64,000 bases of DNA from Todiramphus chloris collaris (GCA_025345505.1 JANVCC010000030.1:10054592-10118591), one strand, 5' to 3'. Shown: positions 38,430 to 52,100, numbered from the stretch's first letter. Notes: generated by a model not told the origin, from the letters alone. Numbers and translations are program-made.

Positions 38430-40990
38430 ATCATAGACTCATAGAATCATTCTGGTTGGAAGAGACCCTCAAGATCATCAAGACCAAGTGCTAACCCAAC
38501 ACTGCCAGGTCACCACTAAACCGTGTCCCTCTGCAACACATCTAAACATCTTTTAAATACCTCCAGGATGGAGAATCCACCACTTCCCTGGGCAGCCTGT
38601 TCCAGGGCTTTATTCACAACCCTTTCCATAAATAGATTTTTCCTATACCCAACCTAAACCTCTCCTGGCATAACTTGAGGCCATTTCCTCTAGTGCTATT
38701 GCTTGTTACATGGAAGAACAGACTGACACCATCTCACCACAACCTCCTTTCAGGTAGTTATAGAGAGCAAGGTCTCCCCTGAGCATTCTTTCCTCTGGGC
38801 TAAACAACCTCAGTTCCTTCAGCCACTCCTCCTAAGATTAGTGCTCTAGACCCTTCACCAGCTTCATTGCCCTTCTTTGGACATGCTCCAGAACCTCAAT
38901 GTCTTTCCTGTAGTGAGGAGCCCAAAACTAAACACAGTACCTGAGGTGCGGCCCCACCAATGCCGAGTACAGGGGGACATCACTTCCCTAGTCCTGCTGG
39001 CCACACTGTTTCTAATACAAGCCAGGATGCCGCTAGCCTTCTTGGCCACCTGGACACGCTGCTGGCTCATCTTCAGACAGCTGTTGACCAGAATCACCAG
39101 GTCCTTTTCCACCAGGCAGGCTTCCAGGCACTCTCCCCCAAGCCTGTAGCGTTGCCTGGGGTTGTTGTGATCCAAGTGCAGGACTCCACACTTGGCCAAG
39201 TTGAACCTCATCCCATTGGCCTCAGCCCATCGATCCAGCCTGTTCAGATCCCTCTGTAGAGTCTGACTACCTTCAGGCAGATCAACACACCCACCTAACT
39301 TGGTGTTGTCTGCAGACTTACCGAGGGTGCCCTGGATCCCTCATCCAGATCATTGATAAAGACATTAAACAGAACAGGCCCCAGTACCAAGCTGCGGGGA
39401 ACACCACTTGTGTCCAGCTGCCAACTGGACTTAACTTCATTCACGAGCAGTCTCGTGGGTGACATGAAGGTTGGAGGCCATCTTGGGCATAGTGATTATC
39501 AGATGTTCACCAGCTATGCCAGGAAATTATCTTCCACACACTCCAGAAACATCCTAGACTGTTTCCTCTGTTCTGTATTGTATTTCCATCAGACATCTGG
39601 TAAGTTGAAGCCCCCCACGAGAACAAGTGGTAGTGATTGTGAAACTTCTCCCAGCTGCTTATAGAATATCTTGTCTGCTTCTTGATCTTGGTTGGGTGGT
39701 CTATAATGGACTCCCACCATGATATCAGCCTTGTTGGCCTTCCCCCTGATTCTTACCCATAGCCACTCAACCCTATCATCACCATCATCATGCTCAAGAC
39801 AATCAAAGCATCCCCTAACACACAGGGCCATTCCACCATCTCTCGTTCCTGGCCTATCCCTTCTGAAGGGTTTATACCCATCCAACGCAGTGCTTCGGCT
39901 GTGCAAATCATCCCACCATGTTTCTGTGATGGTGACTATATCATGGTTTTCCTGCTGTACAGTGGCTTCCAGCTCCTCCTGTTTGTTGCCCATGCCACAT
40001 GCATTGGTGTAGATGCACTTTAGTTGGGCTACTGATCCCATCACCTTTTTGGTGGGAGAAGGCTCAGTTCCTACCTGACCATTCCCAGGTGCTTCTGTGA
40101 TTTCTAGCCCAACAGCATCACTTCTGTCTTTGCTATCACATGACACTCCATCCTCTACCTCCAGTGAGATGTCAGACCAAAGGACCTTGCTAGCACACCA
40201 TCCCTCAAACACTGATGTGCCACCTCCAGGCTTATCTCCAGCAAGCCACGTTTTAGCCCTTTCCCCCTTCATCTATCATGATAAATCTAGTTTAAAGCTC
40301 TTTCAGTGAGCTCCCTGCCAACTACTGTGCAAAAATCCTTTTCCCTCTTGAGACAGGTGTCCTCCATCTGTCACCAGCAGGCCTGTGTTGTGTAAATCAA
40401 CCCATGATCAAAGCACCCAAAGTCCTGCTGGTGACACCAGGCTCAGATATGAGGTATGGATCTGAAGGGTCTTTCTGTTTCTTCCCTCATTGTTTCCTGA
40501 AACCAGAAGGATAGAGGAGAATGCTCTTTGTGCTCCTGATCCCTTGACCAGCTGTCCCAATATCTTGAATTCTCTCTTGATTGCCCTAGGATTTCCTGTT
40601 GCCTACCTGAAAAGTTGATAATGGATAATAATCTGAGGGCCATACCACAGTAGGAATTCTCCTCACCACATCGTTGACCCAGGTCCCAAGGAGGCAGCAG
40701 GCTTCCCTGTGAAGTGGGTCTGGTCTGCACATCGGGCTTTGCACTCCCTTTGGAAAGGAGTCACCCGTGACAATGACCCATCTGCCACCCTGTACCGGAG
40801 TGGGAGCCGGGCATGGCCTGCAGCCTGATGTCTGGGTGGTTGCATGTTTCCACTGGAGCTCCGTCTGGGAAGCTGCATCAGTTGTGGTGGGTGCCGTGCT
40901 TAGACAGGCAGTGGCTTTCTGCCAGGTGGAAACCATCCCTTCCTGGCCAGAGCTGGCAGAGCTTTCAGTGCCCTTCCTGTGCACCCTTCC
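38430..40990 (-). mobile_element. Rearranged CR1 LINE with ORF1, endonuclease and RT remnants
   Basis: The CR1 3' terminus with ATAGAATCATT-type repeats lies at 38430-38451. Moving upstream on the minus strand come the UTR, then the C-terminal RT part (38864-39440) with [17 protein letters not shown] and a damaged catalytic box reading SADN where CR1 normally has FADD. Most of RT is missing. The endonuclease domain follows at 39530-40060, with TETWWDD, HYRPPNQDQEAD and GGFNLPDV. ORF1 remains lie at 40270-40990, with WVIVTGDS and CRPDPLHRE resembling the CR1 ORF1 esterase, interrupted by frameshifts. A piece at about 39449-39510 reads as CR1 endonuclease only on the opposite strand. The copy is dead. 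The upper limit is approximate. Confidence 0.88.
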
Positions 40991-43900
40991 TCACAAACTG
41001 CTGTGCACCACAAAATGGTTGTGTCCAGCTCTGTGGGGCATGCCAGACAGTTTCCACGGGGGTGTGTTCCCCCAACGAGATGTTTGACCAGCCCAGAGGC
41101 TGGTGTTGAGAACAAGAGAAAGGGTGGCTTATTTCCAGGGGAGGAGGGAGCTGTGGCTCACATAAGCCCCCATGCACACATGCAAGAACAAGGAAGTAGG
41201 GTGTGACCATGGATGTTCCCCTGCAGTCAGAGAGCCCACGTCACCAGGATGGGGACAGAGGCAAGGCAATGGAAGAGCTGGCCAAGAAGACCACATGGTG
41301 TGAGGGAAGCAAGAGCAGAGAAGCATGACCTGCACCTGGGGTGAGCCACAGCCACCCCACTCCACCACCGCAAGGGGACACCCAGCTGGGTCCTACATCT
41401 TTGGCTACCAAAGGAGCAGGGGGACACCACTGAAGCAGGCAGAAGAAAGCTCCTGTCAGATGCAGCCAGCCCTGCATGTGCCACAGAGGGATTCTGGTGA
41501 TTCAGGTAGACCAAGAGTGACTTTGCAGGAGCTGTGGGCTCAGAGCTGCCAGTGAAAGTAGGTAGCAGCAGCCAGCAGCTAGAAGGACACAAAAGGAGAA
41601 AACAAAGGGAGACACCAAGAAGGGAAGACTTGTGAAACGGCTTCACAGAGCAGCGACAGCAGCACAAACCCCGGGGCTGGCAGCACTGTCCAGCTGCTAG
41701 AGCAGCCCTCACTGCTGGACCCAACCCAAGGAGCAGGGACTGAACCTCTTATTGTCCTCCACAGCTTAGAGGCAGCCCAGCTGGGCTGGCACAGCCACCC
41801 ACCGCTGTGCCCAAGCATTGTGTTCAGCTGTTGGATAGCCACTCTGGACAGAAATGAGATTTGGACATTAAATGAACGGGAAAAGGGTCAGCTCACCAGT
41901 GGGTCAAGCTGAACTCTGCCACTTGCTGTTCAACCCCTTTCCAGTTAGTTAATTCATGGTAATCATTAATACCAAGCCCCTGTCCATATGTGGAGCTTCA
42001 CAATAGCTAATTTTTAAACTGTCACCGCAACTACACGATGTTACATGTGTCCTGGTTGAAGCCACCTTCCTGTTTAAACACTCTTATGGCCAATACAGCT
42101 CTGCTGATTAATAGTGGTTTTGAAACCACCAAAAAAATCTGTTGGCCAGCATTCCCTTCCACTTTGTAATTTTAAAGCAGCATTAAAAGGAATTAATGGA
42201 AATACGGCTTCAGAATAAAAGCAAGGCTTAAACTTTATTGGAAACCCTTTGACCTCTAGTTATATTAATTTTCCTTCTGTTCTTGAGATTTTCAAACACG
42301 GATCTGGCAGTTCAGCAATCACAAGCCATGCAAACATCTCACCCTTTGAAGGTCAACAGCTAAGAATGACACCAATGACTAAATACTGGACCCAGGACAT
42401 GGAAGGGCATCTCTTCCCCACCAGTGCTGGTGACCACCCTTCCACCAGTAAAAGACCTCCACTGCCTGCAGGATCTCTGAGGAGCCCAGAAGCAGGCTTG
42501 ACCTTCCAATTCCCTCTCTCTCTCCCAAGCATAAGAGGAATTTGGATATTGATCAAGATGTTCTCATCAAGATAAAATCTGAGGGGAACGGCTTCTCCTC
42601 TCCTCACCACTCCACTCCCTGATCGCCTGGGGCTGGCACAGCCTGAAGGCACCGCTGGACCCTGGCTCTCAAACCACTTCATCCTTTCCAGTAATTACTG
42701 TTTTGCAATATGGAAAACAATAAAAGTGTTGGGAGGAGCAGAGAGAGGGCAGCAAAAGGCCAAGCTGAGCAGATTTCAAACCCCCTCCTGAGGGCTTTTA
42801 AACTCAATGGTATTTTAATCCTATTGGCATTTCCAACTGCAGGGATAAAGGAGCAGGAATCCTAGGCAGAAGTGTGCGGACTTCAGGGCACATATCTGGC
42901 TGGAGCTGGTAACTCTGTGGTGGTCAGTGGGATGTAGCAGCCCTCTGCCCGAGCCCCCACAGCATATACCTCAGTGCTGGCAAAAGAGATGGCAAAACCC
43001 AGCTAAAGTGTGACATGGCACCAACAGCTCCTGAAAACTGTTGCAGGATTAAGGAAGTAACCAGAAAAATGTCTTGCTTCAGACGCTTTGCTAAAAGTTG
43101 CTTAAGGTGAGGAAACATGGCTGTGCTCTGTAGGTTACGTTAGACACAAAGAATGCTCTGTGAGAAGAAACAGCTTCATGCCACTAACTTTGAATCACAG
43201 TGGAAAAGGAAAACAAACTCCTTTTGGGAAGCCTGGTCACTGGCAGTGTCTGAGGGTCTCAGCATGGCCATGTCCACAGCCTTGCAAGACCCAAGCTGAG
43301 ATCTGTGTTTCTCCCCTCTGCCAGAGGTTTTGCCTTTCAACACATGCCCCCCTGATCACCAACACCTTTTTCCCTTCATCTGTGTCTGTCCACTGCAGGC
43401 AGAAAGCCCTGCCACTGCTCTGCCATGTGAAACTGAGACACCAGTCAGCGTGCACCAGGACCACACGTCAAGGGCAGAAAGGAGAACAAGCTTTGGAGAA
43501 ATACTGGTCAGCTGTGCAGTGGTGCAAGAGACATCCCTCACTGAAAGGCATCACCAGCTTTTACAAAACCATCCTCTCTCATTTTCAGCCTCGCCAGGGG
43601 CCTCCAACAACAAGCCTTCAAGACCCCATTCACTATCAGCCTATCAGTCCTTGCCCAAACAATGATGATGGAGCACTTGTCCCCAACTCCACCACACTTT
43701 GCCCCTGCCTGGCCATGACCCTGTTGATCCAGACCCCAATCCAGTCTTCCCAGCCAGACCTTGGACTTGCCTGGTCACTGCAGACTTGCCTGGTGGTTCC
43801 CAGGCTGGGTCCAACGCTGCTACAGTCCCCAGACCTGATCTCAACCTCAATCCTACCTTGTCATCGCCAGCTTCCCAGGACACCTGGACCCTAGGCTGAC

Positions 43901-44425
43901 CCCAGCTACTATCCGAGGGCCCATCCTGCTCACTTTTCATGGAAACAGTGATGGATGAGTCCCCTGCCTACCGAGCTGTGCCATTATGCTGTGCTCCCCA
44001 TCCCTCCAGGGGCAGTCAGCCCTTGCAGTACCCTAGCACGTGGGAGAGAACAGCACAAAGCTATCTCCTGGTTAGACCAGGGAATGCAAAACAAGACCCT
44101 GACTCTTTTGTAGGTCAGTAAGACTATTCTTCTATCCATTTACAGCCCACTTTACTCTGGGCAATGATTTTTTTTATGCATCAGTAAAGATCTTCCTGTT
44201 GAACCAAATGTTTCTACTGAGTGCTGGCTCTTGAAGGAGTCCCAGAGCCCTAAGTTGCCATTAACACCATCTTCTATAAACACAACATGAAAAAATAACA
44301 TGAACAAACAGCAGGAAAGGATTTATGGAGATCCTATTACAAACAAGGTATGTGCTCTTCTCGCACAGTTCCCTTGAAGTGGGAAATCCCCTTGAAAAGA
44401 CCAGGCTGGCCTTTAGTCAAAAACA
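40991..44425. other. Intergenic, no gene recognised
   Basis: About 3.4 kb. It includes the longest intergenic frame of the window, 244 codons on plus at 43160-43894, rich in Pro, Ser and Gln and without a known domain. A T/A-rich part lies at 42000-42260. A 165-codon minus frame at 41227-41724 is cysteine- and serine-rich and also unrecognised. Confidence 0.4.
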
Positions 44426-44429
44426 TCAG

Positions 44430-46110
44430 ACTTGCATAATCCTAGAATCACAGAAACATTAAGGCTGGAAATTACCTTCAAGATCAAGTCCAACCTTCTA
44501 CTAAACATTATCATGACCACAAAAACATGTCCTGAAGTGCCACATCTATGCATTTTTTTACCACCTCCAGGGATGGTGATTCCACCATCTCTCGGGGCAG
44601 TCTATTCTAATGCCTCACCACTCTCTCAGTAAAGAAATTTTTCCTAATATCCAACCTGATCCTCCCCTGGAACAACTTAAGCCCATTTTCTCTCATCCTA
44701 TCACTAGTTACCTGGGAGAAGAGACCAACCACCCACTTCACTATAACCTCCCTTCAGGTAGCTGTAGAGAGCAATAAGGTCTCCTCTCAGCCTTCTTTTC
44801 TCCAGACTAAACAACCCCACATCCCTTAGGCACTCCTCATTAGAAATTTTCTCCAGAACCCCCACCACCTTCATTGCCCTTCTCTGGACCAGCTCCAGCA
44901 CCTCAATGTCTTTTTTCTACTGCAGCGCCCGGAACTGAACACAGTACTCAAGCTGCAGCCTCACCAGTGCCAGGTACAGGAGCACGATCTCTCCTCTGGT
45001 CCTGCTGGCCACACTGGTTCTGATGCAGGCCAGGATGCCCTTGTGGCCACCTGGGCCGACTGCAGACTCCTGTTCATCCAGCTGTCCACGAGCATCCCCA
45101 CATCCTTTCCTGCTGGGCAGCTTCCAGGCACTCCTCCCCCAGCCTGTAGCGTTGCCTGGGGTTGTTGTGACTGAAATGCAGGACCCAGAACTTGGCCTTG
45201 TTAAACCTCATCCCACTGGCCTCAGCTCATTGATCCAGCTGGTCCAGATCCCTCTAAAGAGCCTCCCTACCCTCAAGCAGATGAACACTCCTGATCTATT
45301 TGGTGTTGTCTGTGAATTTACTGAGGGTGCCCTCAAGCTCCTTGTCCAGATCATCAATAAAGATATTAAACAAGACTGGCCCCAAAACTGAGCCCGAACG
45401 ATCACCACTGGTGACCAGTTGTCAACTGGATTTAGCTCCATTTGCCACAACTCTCTGGGCTCAGCCATCCAGCAAAGAGTACACCCGTTTAAACCATGAG
45501 CTGCCACCCTCTCCAACAGAATGCTGTGGGAGATGGTGTCAAAGTCCTTACTAAAGTCCAGGTAGACAACATCCACAGCCCCTCCCTCCTCTACAAGGCA
45601 GGTCAAGCAGGTTGTTAAGCAGGACCAGTCCTTCATGAACACATGTTGGCTGGGCCTGATCCCCTGGCTGTCCTCTGAGTGCCACGTGAGTGCACCCAAG
45701 ATGAACTTCTCCATAATATTCCCCAATACCAAGGTCAGGTTGACAGGTCTGATCCTCCTTCTGACCCTTCTTGTAGATGGGCATCACCTTGGCAAGCCTC
45801 CAGTCATTTGGGACCTGCCTTGTTAACCAGGACTGCTGCTGAATGATGGAGAGAGGCTTGGCAAGCTCCTCTGCCAGCTCCCTCAGCACTTACCAGGTGG
45901 ATCCCATATGGCCTCATGGGCTTGTGGATGTTCACTTGGTGTAGCAGATCATTAACTGCTTCCTCCTGGATTATGGGGCATTTGTTCTGCTCTCCATCCC
46001 TGTCTTCCAGCTCAGGGTGCTGAATACCTCAAGCATAACTGTTCTGACTATTGAAGACTGAGGCAATGATGGCAGGCTCCAAGGAAGCTGGATCTACCAG
46101 CCTGTGACTT
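44430..46110 (-). mobile_element. CR1 LINE, 5'-truncated, with broken reverse transcriptase
   Basis: The minus-strand CR1 starts at its 3' end CTAGAATCACAGAAACATTA (44441). It continues through the UTR and 3' ORF2 ([14 protein letters not shown] near 44880), then RT pieces: DVVYLDFSKDFDTISH near 45530-45590 and DWRLAKVMPIYKKG near 45770-45810. Further upstream is IIQEEAVNDLL near 45950. The reading frame shifts several times, so no functional product is possible. The 5' truncation falls near 46110. Confidence 0.9.
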
Positions 46111-49100
46111 TTTTTTGTGGGTCACAAGGGATGCTAGCACAGATTTTTAGGACACAGCAGCAAACAGCTTTGCAGGGGAGCACTTTACACCAGAACAATC
46201 AGCTTTTTACTCATTATCATAATATTTCTATTAGTAACACTTGCAGGCTCTGTCTGTGACAGAGGAGTTAATAAATTGGAGAAGCCAATGGAGGGGACCA
46301 TCTTGCTCTGGTTTAGCCCTCTAAAAGTTAAATATGGGCTGCCTCTATCATCCCAGGGGTAGACATCTTCAGAGATCAATTTACCCCACCATAGAAGAGG
46401 TAGCACAAAGTATGCCGTGGATGTGGTAGAGGACACAGACGGTGGCTCAGACAGGGCATCCACTTCCTTGGTGGCTAGGAGAGGTTATTCCCACTTTCAA
46501 CAATCAAAGCTGAATTAAAGGATTAACTGGTTGCAAGTCAAGCTGTCCTGATTTTAAGGAGAGACATAGGCACCTGGTGTGGTTCAGGGTTCAATCTACT
46601 GTACTCATAAATGACACAGTACAGATTGCTCATTTATCCAGCAGCCACAGCGCGATTTCTTCTGGTCACAGGTGACCGCTTGAAAATAAAAGAGGCAGGG
46701 GCAGAAAGGTAGGGAAGGGAAAAGCAGAGGATGTGCCATGGACAGACTCCTGTGGCAGGGACATGCCCCCAGCTGGGGCACCTTGATGGAGTGCTTGGCA
46801 ATGTGGTCAGCTCCTGTTCCAGCTTATGCACTGCTAGCATGAAGGGGTTTGGTTTGAGGGGATGAGCCAGGGAGCAGTACCCCAACCCAAAACTTGGACA
46901 TCATCTCCTGAAGGTTTTCAGAGGGGTGATGAATTTGCTAAACTCACTTTCCTGCATCTGCAATCTTCAGCAGCAGCGTGCTGAGCCAAGAAGCAAACTC
47001 CAGCATCTTGGGCACAAAACACAGCCCTCCTCCTCTCCAGGAACAGAAACTCTTTCTACTCATACAGCTTGTCCTGGGACTGATCTTGAGCTCCAACACA
47101 TGGCAAGATGGGTGCCCAGTTTGAGGAAAGATCCCCTTTTCCTTCTTTTTTCTTGTCTTTAACTCTGCCCTTACACAGTTCACAGTTGTCAAACTTTTGC
47201 TTTCATCTATCTGTTACTCAAAGACTTTGATGGTGAAAGGGAAAGCAGGGGAGATATTTAAGATAATTAGCTGTAAGATTAGCTGAAGTTAAGGAGCAAT
47301 TTAAAGATGAAGAAAGTCCTTAGGCACTATCTCTTGGTATTGGTTTGTTCAAAGGGAAATAATTCTTCCAGACTGGTTGAGGAACATCTGTAAAGAGACA
47401 CATCCTGCACCAACAGAAGGAGCCCAAAGGTCTCTGAACACTAATATCCATTCCCTGGGGTGCAGGAGCTGTTGTGGAGGGGCATCATGCCAACCCCTCC
47501 CTGGAGCTACCACACATGGGAGCACAAACATTATACTCCAGAGATGGTCTTCAGACTCTCCAAGGCGGGTTGGAAAGTACTGCAGCTACGTGAATACCAG
47601 CAGAGCTCTTCCATTCCTTCTGTCTGTCCTCATGTCTGTAATTTCTCCTAGGCCACTTTAAAGCCATATGTACATCTATGGTTTCCCCCTTTTCTCCTTT
47701 TAATGACAAACAGTCTGAAGTGCTCTAGTGTCTCTCTCTTCTGGGGCTCAGTTCCTCTTAACTCTTATCTCTTAACTTCTTCCCAACCCAGACCTGCATT
47801 ATCCTTATTCAGAAACAGCCTTTTCAAAGGTGGGGTCAACAGATGTGAAGAGGGAAAGGTTCCTTCTGGGATGTGGTGTCCCAGAAGACTGTTTGCAGCA
47901 GTTTCTATTCCATACTTCTCTGCTTCCCAGCTGGTTGAGCTGCTGAGCCTCACTGAGTGAGTGTCTCACTTGGGCTACCTTCAACATAGATCTTCTCTCC
48001 AACTAGGGAAAGGTGTCTACAGCCCACTCTGCTGCCTGACCGGAGCCAATAGTGGTAGCATGTACACCTATGCCCACATGTGTCTTGCTTCGATCAACAT
48101 TGCATGGCATCCACATTTCCCTCATCCATGTTTCACACAGAATTAGTTGTTTTCCTAAATAGGAAACTTCCTATTGCTTCCTTAAAGCATCCCAGGAGAG
48201 GCACCAAACAATGAGTTGACCTTACCCAGCTTCGTGCCTGGTGGGATAGGAGCCCTTCCAAGGTGTCTCAACAGCTGCCCTGGGTCAGCATATTGCAGAA
48301 GATACAGAGGATAACTCAGAATGAACCATAAAGCAATAAAGATAGAAATAAATGGCACAGAGGAAGGTCACTGCTTCGGCCCACAGCAGAGAAGGGGATC
48401 CAAAGCCAAAGAAGCAGAGGTGAGGGGGGCACAAGTTGTAATACGTGATACCTGGAACAAAGTTCAGCCAAACTGTAGTGTAACGAATCCCCCCTGTGCA
48501 AACAGCATCTGCTTGCTCAGCAAACACACCTACTTCAGTCCCAGCTGGTGCAGCCTCGGCCAGGATTTTTGGAGGGGGGGATGTTTTAACGGCTGCAAAA
48601 CCTGGTATTTGGACAGCTTATGCAACTGTTGCATGTCAGGGGGGTGTACTTTCACAGGCAGTCACAGTGCACCCCGTTCTCCTCACTCAACCACCATCAT
48701 CGGTCTTCAGCGGTGCAACCAGGAGTGCCCTTTCTCTGCTGGGTGCAGGCAAGTCCCACTTAGCAGCGGGGCTTGGCAAGACACCCATGTCCAAACCCAC
48801 AGCACATGAGGGATTCCATCCCCACCTTCTTCAGCCCCTTGGTTCTCTGTAGGACTATGTGCAGCAATTGTGCGCTTGGTCCCTCTGGGAAAAACGTGCC
48901 CTCAGACCCCACAGGAAGAGAGAGAGCTCTCCAGGCCCAGAAGCAAAATGAGAGAGGACATCAGAGACATCAGGGCAGGAGGAAGGAATGAAGGCAGCCG
49001 AGAAGATCGTGCAGGGGCAGAGTGCCTCTGCTCAGGTGAGCAGGAAGGAAATGAGCTGATTGTGCTCCTCTTCCTCACCATATCCCCAAGACTGCTGCAT

Positions 49101-52100
49101 CCACCTCAATTTTCTCTTCTCCTCCTGCCTCACAGGTCTACACAGAGCAGCCACTCTGGTTCTGGAGACCACAGCATGGTGCTTTCAGTCCCCAGACTCT
49201 GTCATATCCCTGATGAGTCACAGCTCTCCTCACCCACAGACTCTGGACCTGAATCTGTCCCTCTGAACCTCCGCCTCACTGCTGGCAATAAGAAATGGCC
49301 ATGGCAGCCTTGGCCCGGCGCGTAGTGCTGTTTGCACAGCCCTTGCTCAAACACAATGGCCAAAGCTGGCTCTGCACAGTGCAGCTCCCCCCCAGCAATG
49401 CCACGACCTCCCTCCCACCCTGACCTGCTGCCTTAGCAGGATTACAATGCCGCATTGTGTGTCTCCATCTCCGCTCCAGTGCTTGCGGGAACTTGCAGAC
49501 AGGTGTCCACATTTCAGCTGTGACTCACCTTGTCGCTCCTCAGCTAACCCACACGTCTTGTAGGGCACTGACAGCCAAGTTAGTTTAACAATTGAGGTTG
49601 TATACAGTAAACAAGAATAAATCTCAGACGGCATTGTACAGTGAGGCTTTGCTGGTCTTGGAGAAGGCAACAGTGACTTGGCCAATATTCAAGCCCTGGA
49701 TACCTTCCATGCCATCACTGTCCTGAAGGTAAGAAGTGATGGGAATGTGGTTTATCTACAGCCTCAATGCTAGCTGAGATGTGTCAGAATGAAGCAGAGA
49801 GTTTGGGGGCCCCAGCAGAGAAGCCTGACCTACAGCTGTTGCTCTAAGGTAACGCTTCCCATTTGCACCTTCAGCTGTGAATGGGGGTTCAAAGCAGCAC
49901 CGTTTGCACATGAAAACAGCAAAAAAAAATTAATAAATAAACAGATCCATTGGCAGGCACTTGGTCTTCAGAAGAAGCAACTCCCCTTGTATGAAAGATT
50001 TAAGTCCAGAGTCCTCCTGGCCAAAGGGAGAAGTGGCAGACCCCTACCTTTTGTGTACATTATGCATGCAACAGAGTAGTTTGTAGGAACAGAGCATCAG
50101 CTTTTAATTCACAGCCAAAGGCATCATACACTTATTCATGGAAGCTCCAGGAACCAAGCCAAAAATTTGGTAGGACTAGCACAGCTCAGACTTCAGTGTC
50201 TTTCTGTGGGGATTTGACTTAAAAATTCCTTCCTTCTTGGTGTGAAGAGGTCAGTGGCAAAGGAGCCAGTCCAGAACAGACCAACACATTCTGGTGGGAA
50301 AGCAAGGTGTCAAAGAGAGGCTTCTTGTGAACTTCCTCAGCTCCTCTGCAGGCTTCCAAGGCTGCAAATTATTTTTTTTGTCCTGAAATATTTTGGACAC
50401 TTCAATAGATTCCTCCATCACAACTGGGGACAGAAAATGCAAGACCTTTTTTTCCTACAAAAGGTAGTTCTGATCAGGAAATACTTTATTGTCCCCATTC
50501 TCTGGGTAGCTAACTGCAATTTCCACGCTGCTTTGATGACCCCTGCAGGGACAAGCAGTAAAGCATCCTGAGTTTTTAATCGGTTCCTGGCATAGAAGAG
50601 CAGTGGTGTGGACATGGGCACTGCCATTTTTGTAGGGGACAGCTATCAAGGCCAGTCAGTATCTCCTCCCCGGGGGAAGCAAAGATTTAACACTCACAGG
50701 AAGCTCGTGGAGTCTGAGGTCCTTTTGCAGAGAAGAATGACTGCTCTCAGTAGCATCCAGCTGTGGTTTGGTGTGAATGGAGGAACCAGATACATGCATC
50801 TGCTGCATGGAAATTGCTGCAGAAGAACCAAAGTATGAGTGCATGCACATTGCTAACAGCATGGAGCGGTGTTGGCCATGTCCAAGGATATCTCCTGATG
50901 TTTTCCATCTTTTCCTTGTCTTTTACATACAGAGCTCCTCCATCCCACCTGGAACTCCTAGAATTTTGCATAAATGTTTTCAAGTTCATGCTTCTATGTA
51001 GCCACATAGCCAGCACTTTTTCCCTGTCCCTAGTGACTCTCTTTCTTCTCCGAGTTCTTCAAGGACATTAATACTAGTCCTCTTGTTCTCCACATTGCTG
51101 ATGGGACTCCATGGTCAGATTTCCAACAGATCCTATACAGCCTCACACACGGACTAGCACTCTTGGTACATGAGGAGGAGGCAGCTCTGTCTTGTGCACT
51201 TGTGTGCAGCCAGGACTTGGAGAGAGCAAAGCAAACTCTCACATCCCACCTCCCGGGCACAAACAGAAGATGGAAAGAGCTGATTTAACTGCTGACACCT
51301 CCTCCAACACTAGCTGACCATGACACACACAGTAATTATATTTCATCATAGCTGCAAGTATCCCTAGTATGAACTGAACCAGTGTTTTGAGAGGTCTCGG
51401 CCAAAAGGCTGTTAAAGGAATATCAAACAGCACATATCCCACTGTGCTGTCCTCCTTGCAGGGTGCTCACTGCAATGCTTTGCAGTGTCTCTCCACTGAT
51501 GCATGTACCCTCCACCACTGCAACCACAGTCCTTCTGATCTCATCACCAGGAGCAGGACCCCAGTTGTAGCATGGCCCTACAAAGACATCTCAGTCAGCA
51601 GGGCAGGTACGCAAAGGATACTCCCCATGGAGACTCAGCAGAGCAGCCCATCTTGGCCACCATCTTCAGATGATAACCCTCAGCTTTCGTCCATAACTCA
51701 GGGAATTCCCCTAGGTGAGAGATGGGACCAGGGCAACTTCCACATCTCCATCTTGGCGGCAGCTGCTTTGTACTCACATGGCAAAGCTGTAGCTTTCCTA
51801 GAAACCATCAAATCTATCCTAGAAACCATCAAATCTCTCCTAGATTTCAATCCCTTCTGTTGTGTTATTTTTCACCAGGTGAGGCGCTCTGTCATAAATA
51901 GGAGGTGGCATCAAACTATGAGGTCCCCACCCTGTTTGCCTGCTGATTTGTTGCAAAAGGCATTTGCTCTGTAAACACCTGCTCCACCCAGTTTCCCTCG
52001 GTCAACAATGACTTTTTTAGCCATTTCCACTATTTTGTTGCAGGCACCAGGCTCTAGGAGTTGGGGCTGGACCCAGCACTTATCTACTCCTCCAGGTCAG

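Noticed and set aside
39589..40272. 227-codon minus frame considered as a host endonuclease gene
   Set aside because: It is the CR1 endonuclease domain: it lies inside a CR1 copy with its 3' terminus and carries the family's HYRPPNQDQEAD and FNLPDV motifs.
41227..41724. 165-codon minus frame, cysteine-rich
   Set aside because: The cysteines do not form a known spacing, and there is no signal of splicing or homology.
45208..45889. Two reverse-transcriptase-like frames considered as a gene
   Set aside because: They are frame-shifted pieces of one 5'-truncated CR1 copy.
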